Source: Pseudomonadota bacterium
GTDB lineage: Bacteria; Pseudomonadota; Gammaproteobacteria; Xanthomonadales; Rhodanobacteraceae
NCBI GenBank assembly: GCA_021783385.1
Contig: JAJXTX010000100.1
Coordinates: forward strand, 2,538 to 8,778
Direction of reading: 5' to 3'
DNA: 6,241 nt
Positions 1-6,241 of the stretch are shown piece by piece. Both the position numbers and the translations under genes were made by a program. The first letter of the stretch is position 1. Every line of letters starts with the position of its first letter. Below the pieces are notes generated by a model. The model ran no database searches, was not told where the DNA came from, and saw nothing but the letters and a program-made list of their open reading frames with translations.

Positions 1-897
1 TGGCGCCAGCAGCTGCAGCAGCTGTTCGGCGGCGCCAGCCAGCCGCTGGCACAGGCATTCAGCGGTATCGACAGCGCCGGCGCGCAGGGCTTCACGCAGC
101 AGTGGCAGGCGTGGATGCAGGCGGCGCAGCAGTCCGGTGGTTTCGCCGGTCTGGCCGGCAGCCACGGCGCTACCCCGGCCTTTGGCCTGAACCGCGAACA
201 GCAGATGCTGCAGCAGGACATGCTGGCCGCCGTGACGGAATCGCTGCAGGCCTCCGCGCGCTACCAGGCGCTGATTCAGCGCGCCAACGCGCAGGGCATG
301 GAGCGCCTGCAGGACAAGCTCGCCGAGCATGCCGAGCCCGGGCGCCAGATCAACTCGCTCAAGGCGCTGTACGACCTGTGGGTGGATGCCGCCGAAGAAG
401 CCTATGCGCAGATCGCGCTGACCGAGGAGTTTCGCGAGGTCTATGGCGAGATGGTCAACACGCAGATGCGCGTGCGCCAGCTGCAGCAGCAGCAGACCGA
501 GCAGCTGTGCCAGCAGCTCGGCGTGCCCACGCGCAGCGAAGTCTCCAGCCTCGGCGAGCGGCTGCAGGCGCTGCGCCGCGAACTGCGTGCCGGCAAGGCG
601 GTGACCGTGAAGGACCACACCGACGATATCGCCAGCCTGCAGCGCGAGCTGGCGGCGCTGCGGCAGCGGCTGGCCGCGGTCAATCCGGCGGCGGCTGGTC
701 CGGCGCCGGCGCAGCCGCAGCGATCGGCCGTAAGGAAGTCCGTCGCAAAGCCGAAGCCGCGCCCGACCGCCGCGAAAAAGTCCCTGACCAAGGCGCCGCC
801 GGCCGCGGCGCGCCAACCTGCTGCCAGCAAGGCGGCCGCCGCCTCCCGCACCCGCACCCCACCCGTCGCGCCGGCCAGGCCGCGCAAGCGCAAGTAA
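1..897 (+). CDS. phaE: Class III polyhydroxyalkanoate synthase accessory subunit PhaE (5' truncated by window edge)
   Basis: The frame is open from base 1 to a TAA at 895-897, giving 298 visible residues; the true start lies upstream. PhaE has no catalytic triad of its own; it forms the class III synthase complex with PhaC at the surface of cytoplasmic PHA granules and is needed for full activity. Support comes from a Trp/Gln-rich helical region (visible residues 1-45), a central block around residues 120-160 containing LYDLWVDAAEEAYAQ and EEFREVYGEMVN, and then the family hallmark GVPTRSEV with a following RRELR helix near residues 176-198. Residues about 205-225 look like a short coiled coil. 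From about residue 228 the protein turns into a low-complexity Ala/Pro/Lys/Arg tail of about 71 residues with 18 K/R and no D/E, resembling tails of nucleoid-binding granule proteins. phaC follows after 12 nt. Family usual length is about 350 residues, so I infer 50-100 residues are missing. The identity is firm; the tail function is inference. Confidence 0.93.
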   Translation, partial: WRQQLQQLFGGASQPLAQAFSGIDSAGAQGFTQQWQAWMQAAQQSGGFAGLAGSHGATPAFGLNREQQMLQQDMLAAVTESLQASARYQALIQRANAQGMERLQDKLAEHAEPGRQINSLKALYDLWVDAAEEAYAQIALTEEFREVYGEMVNTQMRVRQLQQQQTEQLCQQLGVPTRSEVSSLGERLQALRRELRAGKAVTVKDHTDDIASLQRELAALRQRLAAVNPAAAGPAPAQPQRSAVRKSVAKPKPRPTAAKKSLTKAPPAAARQPAASKAAAASRTRTPPVAPARPRKRK

Positions 898-901
898 GGA
901 G
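896..901 (+). promoter_or_regulatory. Ribosome binding site of phaC overlapping the phaE stop codon
   Basis: AAGGAG spans the last two bases of the phaE TAA stop and lies 8 nt before the phaC ATG. It is a near-perfect Shine-Dalgarno match. Its overlap with the phaE stop implies that the two subunits are translated from one mRNA and may be translationally coupled, which fits subunits of one complex. Confidence 0.85.
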
Positions 902-909
902 ACGCTGTC

Positions 910-1977
910 ATGTACACGCCATTGCGCATCGATCCGGCCAAGGCACTGGGCGATATCGCGGCATTCCAGCGCAAGCTGGCTGCCGGCATGGGTCACCTGC
1001 GCGGCATGCGCGAGCCGGAGTACGCCAATACGCCGCGCGAGCTGGTCTACAGCGAAGACAAGCTGAAGGTCTGGCACTTCACCGGTCAGGCCAGGCCCAC
1101 CTCGAAAACGCCGCTGCTGATTGTCTATGCCCTGGTCAACACGGTCTGGATGACTGACCTGCAGGCCGACCGTTCAATGGTGCGCAACCTGCTGGAACAG
1201 GGCGAGGACGTCTATCTGATCGACTGGGGCTACCCCGACGGCGCCGATCGCTGGCTGACGCTGGACGATTACATCAACGGCTACCTCGATCGCTGCGTCG
1301 ACGCCGTGCGCCAGCGGCACCGGCTGGACGCGATCAACCTGCTCGGTATCTGCCAGGGCGGCGCGTTCTCGCTGTGCTACAGCGCGCTGCATCCGGACAA
1401 GGTGAAAAACCTGATCACCATGGTCACCCCGGTGGACTTCCATACGCCGGACAACATGCTGTCGCACTGGTGCCGCAATCTCGACGTGGATCGGTTCGTC
1501 GACACCCTGGGCAATATCCCCGCCGGGCTGATGAACTACGTCTACCTCACCCTGAAACCGGTGCGGCTGAATCAGCAGAAATACATCGGCATGGTCGACA
1601 TCCTCGACAACCCGGTCGAGCTGGAGAACTTCCTGCGGATGGAACGCTGGATCTTCGATTCGCCGGATCAGGCCGGCGAGGCGTTCCGCCAGTTCATCAA
1701 GGATTTCTACCAGGGCAACAAGCTGGTCAAGGGCACGCTGGAGATCGGCGGCCGGCCGGTGGAGCTGGGCAAACTGACCCTGCCGGTACTGAACATCTTT
1801 GCCGAACAGGATCACCTGGTGCCGCCGGACGCGTCGCGCGCGCTGGGAAAGCACCTCGGCAGCAGCGACTACACCCAGCTTGCGTTCAAGGGCGGGCACA
1901 TCGGCATCTATGTGTCCGGTCGCGCGCAGCGCGAGGTGCCGCCGGCGATCCATCAATGGCTGCGGACGCGTGATTGA
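910..1977 (+). CDS. phaC: Class III poly(R)-hydroxyalkanoic acid synthase, catalytic subunit PhaC
   Basis: The 355-residue product polymerises (R)-3-hydroxyacyl-CoA into polyhydroxyalkanoate with release of CoA, acting with PhaE on the granule surface. Its length is that of class III PhaC; class I and II enzymes are close to 560-600 residues. It is an alpha/beta-hydrolase: the lipase-like box GICQGG carries the nucleophile Cys148, AEQDHLVPP carries Asp301, and FKGGHIG carries His330. These lie one position before the Cys149/Asp302/His331 triad known from the Allochromatium vinosum enzyme, so all catalytic residues are present. Other family signatures are PLLIVYALVN (residues 68-77) near the oxyanion region, VYLIDWGYPD (101-110) and TMVTPVDFHTP (170-180). 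The start is fixed by a strong ribosome binding site just upstream. No phaA or phaB genes for precursor supply are in view. There is no frameshift or truncation. Confidence 0.97.
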   Translation: MYTPLRIDPAKALGDIAAFQRKLAAGMGHLRGMREPEYANTPRELVYSEDKLKVWHFTGQARPTSKTPLLIVYALVNTVWMTDLQADRSMVRNLLEQGEDVYLIDWGYPDGADRWLTLDDYINGYLDRCVDAVRQRHRLDAINLLGICQGGAFSLCYSALHPDKVKNLITMVTPVDFHTPDNMLSHWCRNLDVDRFVDTLGNIPAGLMNYVYLTLKPVRLNQQKYIGMVDILDNPVELENFLRMERWIFDSPDQAGEAFRQFIKDFYQGNKLVKGTLEIGGRPVELGKLTLPVLNIFAEQDHLVPPDASRALGKHLGSSDYTQLAFKGGHIGIYVSGRAQREVPPAIHQWLRTRD

Positions 1978-1983
1978 GTTGGC

Positions 1984-1988
1984 AGGAG
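1984..1988 (+). promoter_or_regulatory. Ribosome binding site supporting the GTG start of the PspC-domain gene
   Basis: AGGAG stands 7 nt before GTG at 1996. No ATG lies in frame near the expected N-terminus, so this site decides the start codon. It sits in the 18-nt gap after phaC and suggests read-through from the PHA synthase genes. Confidence 0.75.
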
Positions 1989-1995
1989 ACGATCA

Positions 1996-2187
1996 GTGAC
2001 TTCCGACAAGCGGTTGTATCGTTCGCGCAGTGACCGGAAACTGGCGGGCGTCTGCGCCGGCATCGCCGACTATTTCGGCTGGGATCCGACCCTGGTCAGG
2101 GTGGGCTGGATCGTGCTGACCCTGATGGGCGGCTCGGGCATCCTGCTGTATCTGATCCTGTGGCTGGTGATGCCCGAGGCGCCGTGA
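1996..2187 (+). CDS. Small PspC-domain membrane protein
   Basis: This 63-residue protein starts at GTG with a good ribosome binding site and ends at TGA. Nearly its whole length is one PspC domain: [20 protein letters not shown] (residues 7-26) followed by [14 protein letters not shown] (27-40) is the family's N-terminal signature, with the conserved GVCAGIA turn and the D-P-T-LVR motif. Residues about 33-58 form a hydrophobic inner-membrane segment broken by GGSG at 45-48, so a single span or tight hairpin is possible. In enterobacteria PspC is an inner-membrane regulator of the phage-shock response, relaying envelope stress to PspA with PspB; that protein is about twice this length. No pspA, pspB or pspF is visible, so a phage-shock role is not established. 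The 18-nt gap after phaC suggests co-transcription with phaE-phaC. Family assignment is confident; function is not. Confidence 0.88.
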   Translation: MTSDKRLYRSRSDRKLAGVCAGIADYFGWDPTLVRVGWIVLTLMGGSGILLYLILWLVMPEAP

Positions 2188-2239
2188 AGGCACCGCGCTG
2201 CGCCTGCTGAAACCGGCGCCCGCTGTCGCCCGCTTCGGC

Positions 2240-2245
2240 GATAAT
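2240..2245 (+). promoter_or_regulatory. Candidate -10 element of mtnA (possible leaderless transcript)
   Basis: GATAAT matches the TATAAT consensus at five of six positions in an otherwise very GC-rich stretch. It ends 6 nt before the mtnA ATG, so a standard start point would fall on or beside the A of that ATG. No good -35 is seen at 16-18 nt spacing (the sequence there is GC-rich), and no real Shine-Dalgarno site precedes the ATG. Either this is a leaderless promoter or the motif is chance. Confidence 0.45.
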
Positions 2246-2251
2246 GGGCGG

Positions 2252-3271
2252 ATGCATACCGTCAACGAAACGCATGACTCCATCCGTGCCGTGCAGTGGC
2301 AGGGCGATCATCTGCGCCTGCTCGATCAGCGTCGGCTGCCGCATGAGGAACGCTGGATCGACTGCTTCGATGCGGCCCAGGTGACCCAGGCGATCCGCGA
2401 TCTGGCGGTACGCGGCGCGCCAGCGATCGGGATCGCCGCGGCCTGGGGCGTGGCGATGGCCGCGCAGCAGGATGCGGCCATGGCCGAGGTGTTGGCGATG
2501 CTGCGCGCGGCGCGGCCCACCGCGGTCAATCTGATGTGGGCACTGGATCGCATGAAGAAGCGGATCGCCGCCGGCGCCGACGCCGCGGCGCTGCTGCACG
2601 AAGCGCAGGCGATCCAGGATGAGGATCTGGCCGCCAATCGGCGCATGGGTGAACTCGGCGCCGCGCTGATTGCCGCCCCTGCCGGCGTGCTGACCCACTG
2701 CAACACCGGCTCGCTGGCCACCGCCGGCTACGGCACTGCGCTGGGCGTGATCCGCGCCGGCGTGGCGGCCGGCCGCATCGCCCGCGTCTATGCCGGTGAG
2801 ACGCGGCCGTGGCAGCAGGGCGCGCGGCTGACCATGTGGGAGCTGGTGCGCGACGGCATTCCGGCGCAGCTGATCGCCGACTCCGCCGCCGCCCACCTGA
2901 TGAAATCCGGCGCCGTGCAGTGGGTGATCGTGGGCGCCGACCGCATCGCTGCCAACGGCGACACCGCGAACAAGATCGGCACCTACCAGCTGGCGATCGC
3001 CGCGCGCTACCACGGCGTGAGGTTCATGGTGGTGGCGCCGTCGTCCACCGTCGACATGGCTACCGGCACCGGCGAGGAGATCGCGATCGAGCTGCGCGAT
3101 CCGGCCGAGCTGCTCAGCACGGCTGGAATGCGTACCGTGGTCGAGGGCGCGCAGGCCTGGAACCCGGTGTTCGATGTGACGCCAGCCGAACTGATCGACG
3201 CCATCGTCACCGAGCGCGGTGTGATCGAGCGGCCCGGCAGCATCGCGATGCAGGCGATGTTCGGATGCTGA
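2252..3271 (+). CDS. mtnA: S-methyl-5-thioribose-1-phosphate isomerase
   Basis: The 339-residue cytoplasmic enzyme converts the aldose 5-methylthioribose-1-phosphate to the ketose 5-methylthioribulose-1-phosphate in the methionine salvage pathway, which recycles the methylthioadenosine left over from polyamine synthesis. It belongs to the eIF2B alpha/beta/delta-like fold. Visible signatures are SIRAV (10-14), LLDQRRLP (23-30), VRGAPAIG (53-60) in the phosphate-binding region, [10 protein letters not shown] (148-157) with the catalytic Cys150, [15 protein letters not shown] (180-194), and [19 protein letters not shown] (227-245) with the catalytic Asp230. Cys150 and Asp230 sit 10 positions before the Cys160 and Asp240 of the Bacillus subtilis enzyme. 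Length is normal. The ATG agrees with the family N-terminus, although no clear ribosome binding site precedes it. Other salvage genes are not in the window. Its 3' end overlaps the next gene. An aIF2B-type translation factor is unlikely given the intact active site. Confidence 0.97.
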   Translation: MHTVNETHDSIRAVQWQGDHLRLLDQRRLPHEERWIDCFDAAQVTQAIRDLAVRGAPAIGIAAAWGVAMAAQQDAAMAEVLAMLRAARPTAVNLMWALDRMKKRIAAGADAAALLHEAQAIQDEDLAANRRMGELGAALIAAPAGVLTHCNTGSLATAGYGTALGVIRAGVAAGRIARVYAGETRPWQQGARLTMWELVRDGIPAQLIADSAAAHLMKSGAVQWVIVGADRIAANGDTANKIGTYQLAIAARYHGVRFMVVAPSSTVDMATGTGEEIAIELRDPAELLSTAGMRTVVEGAQAWNPVFDVTPAELIDAIVTERGVIERPGSIAMQAMFGC

Positions 3272-3678
3272 AGCTGTCACGCGAAATCAGCCTGTTCGCG
3301 GTGGGCGGCGTGCTCGGGCTGCTGATCGACGCCAGCGTGGTGCAGCTGCTGGTGGGCTGGCAGCACTGGAACCCGTATCTGGCCCGGGTCATCTCGTTCC
3401 TGCTCGCCGCCACCGTCACCTGGTGGTGGAACCGCCGCTACACCTTTGCCGCCCGTCGCAGCGACCGTGCAGCGCATGCCGAGTGGCTGCACTGGCTGGG
3501 CCTGATGAGCTTCGGGGCGGTGATCAACTACGGGATTTACGCGTTGCTGCTGCTGAACTTTGCTGCCCTGCACCGGTGGCCGGCGGTGGCCGCGGCCGGC
3601 GGTTCGGCGGTGGCCGCGCTGGTCAATTTCGCGACCGCGCGCGGGATGCTTTTCAGGGGCGCCAAGACACCCACGTAA
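3265..3678 (+). CDS. GtrA-family four-helix membrane protein
   Basis: The 137-residue product starts at ATG inside the last codons of mtnA, a 7-nt overlap (ATGCTGA) that suggests translational coupling. It is strongly hydrophobic, with four predicted membrane segments at about residues 9-30, 37-55, 77-99 and 105-123. The first carries the glycine-rich [14 protein letters not shown] typical of GtrA. After the second comes NRRYTF (56-61), the family's cytoplasmic-side motif, and the C-terminus repeats a related pattern, [10 protein letters not shown] (121-130). GtrA-like proteins are thought to move or assist movement of polyprenyl-phosphate-linked sugars across the inner membrane, usually beside a GT2 glycosyltransferase. 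No such partner gene is present, so the substrate cannot be inferred. Upstream Shine-Dalgarno sequence is weak. Family call is good; biological role is open. Confidence 0.85.
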   Translation: MLKLSREISLFAVGGVLGLLIDASVVQLLVGWQHWNPYLARVISFLLAATVTWWWNRRYTFAARRSDRAAHAEWLHWLGLMSFGAVINYGIYALLLLNFAALHRWPAVAAAGGSAVAALVNFATARGMLFRGAKTPT

Positions 3679-3691
3679 GTTATTGATATGA

Positions 3692-3711
3692 ATAGATAAA
3701 ATACTGTCTAT
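3692..3711 (+). repeat. Short inverted repeat in the AT-rich region upstream of gyrA
   Basis: ATAGA at 3692-3696 is repeated inverted as TCTAT at 3707-3711 with a 10-nt spacer. It lies in the only AT-rich patch of the window and touches the weak -35 region of the proposed gyrA promoter, so it could be a protein-binding site. The arms are only 5 bp, so chance is quite possible. Confidence 0.3.
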
Positions 3712-3733
3712 CCAGCACCTTTCATGCTACACT
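3704..3733 (+). promoter_or_regulatory. Likely gyrA promoter with extended -10
   Basis: TACACT at 3728-3733 is preceded by TGC, forming an extended -10 (TGnTACACT). A weak -35, CTGTCT at 3704-3709, lies 18 nt upstream. Transcription would start near 3740, giving a leader of about 76 nt before gyrA. A weak -35 is common when the TGn extension is present. The location in the AT-rich gap between gtrA and gyrA supports it. A second hexamer, TAAAAT at 3697-3702, has no matching -35. Confidence 0.55.
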
Positions 3734-3757
3734 CCACCGGTTGTTTTCGGGCCGCTC

Positions 3758-3788
3758 GCGCATGCGCTTGAGGCGCGGTGCCAGCGCC
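3758..3788 (+). other. Dyad symmetries in the gyrA leader
   Basis: A perfect 10-bp palindrome, GCGCATGCGC (3758-3767), is followed at once by a potential hairpin with GGCGC (3772-3776) pairing with GCGCC (3784-3788) around a 7-nt loop. Both would lie in the 5' leader of gyrA mRNA and end 13 nt before the ribosome binding site. There is no U-run, so this is not an intrinsic terminator. GC-rich DNA produces such dyads by chance, and no regulatory role is shown. Confidence 0.3.
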
Positions 3789-3801
3789 CACTTTCGTCAT
3801 C

Positions 3802-3807
3802 AGGAAA
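3802..3807 (+). promoter_or_regulatory. Ribosome binding site of gyrA
   Basis: AGGAAA lies 8 nt before the gyrA ATG at 3816, a normal spacing. It supports this start, which also gives the standard GyrA N-terminus with the catalytic tyrosine at residue 122, as in Escherichia coli. Confidence 0.75.
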
Positions 3808-3815
3808 GCCGATTC

Positions 3816-6241
<2,426 letters not shown>

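Noticed and set aside
481..520. CAG-rich repeat-like stretch in phaE
   Set aside because: It encodes a run of Gln in a helical region and is explained by codon preference; the tract is short and irregular.
102..1157. 351-codon open frame on the + strand spanning the phaE-phaC junction in another frame
   Set aside because: The translation is low-complexity Ala/Arg/Gly and overlaps two real genes; it is an out-of-frame reading of the phaE sequence.
1174..1956. 260-codon open frame on the - strand opposite phaC
   Set aside because: It lies fully opposite phaC with its intact catalytic triad; no start signals or domain support it.
2178..2220. Possible GGCGCCG/CGGCGCC stem between the PspC gene and mtnA
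   Set aside because: The loop is 29 nt and no U-run follows, so it is not a convincing intrinsic terminator; GGCGCC is frequent in this GC-rich sequence.
2096..3280. 394-codon open frame on the - strand opposite mtnA
   Set aside because: It has shadow-type composition, no recognisable family, and covers an intact mtnA whose catalytic residues are conserved.
3683..3688. TTGATA as a -35 element for gyrA
   Set aside because: It matches the consensus at five of six positions, but no acceptable -10 lies 16-18 nt downstream; TAAAAT at 3697 is only 8 nt away.

Overview
The window is a GC-rich, tightly packed bacterial chromosome segment with every gene on the + strand. Gene content and order (class III PHA synthase pair, then mtnA, a GtrA-family gene and gyrA), the strong G/C third-position bias and the protein sequences suggest a gammaproteobacterium of the Xanthomonadales/Lysobacterales, perhaps Rhodanobacteraceae. 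That placement is inferred from memory of family sequences and gene neighbourhoods, not from a search.

Layout: (1) 1-897, the 3' part of phaE, the accessory subunit of class III polyhydroxyalkanoate synthase, whose start lies outside the window. (2) 910-1977, complete phaC, the catalytic subunit, with an intact Cys-Asp-His triad. (3) 1996-2187, a 63-residue PspC-domain membrane protein starting at GTG, 18 nt after phaC and probably in the same transcript. (4) 2252-3271, mtnA, the methylthioribose-1-phosphate isomerase of methionine salvage, preceded by a -10-like hexamer so close that a leaderless mRNA is possible. (5) 3265-3678, a small four-helix GtrA-family membrane protein overlapping the end of mtnA by 7 nt. 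(6) 3679-3815, the only sizeable intergenic region, AT-rich at first, holding a likely gyrA promoter, a small inverted repeat and leader dyads. (7) 3816-6241, gyrA, running off the right edge after 808 codons.

Functionally there are three units: storage-polymer synthesis (phaE-phaC, perhaps with the PspC-like envelope protein), methionine salvage plus a membrane protein (mtnA-gtrA), and DNA topology (gyrA). There is no sign of a mobile element, phage, CRISPR array, toxin-antitoxin pair, tRNA or rRNA. I found no convincing undescribed system. The observations most worth checking are the Ala83-Ser84 arrangement in the GyrA quinolone-resistance region, the highly basic tail of PhaE, the possible leaderless start of mtnA, and the small PspC gene attached to the PHA synthase genes.
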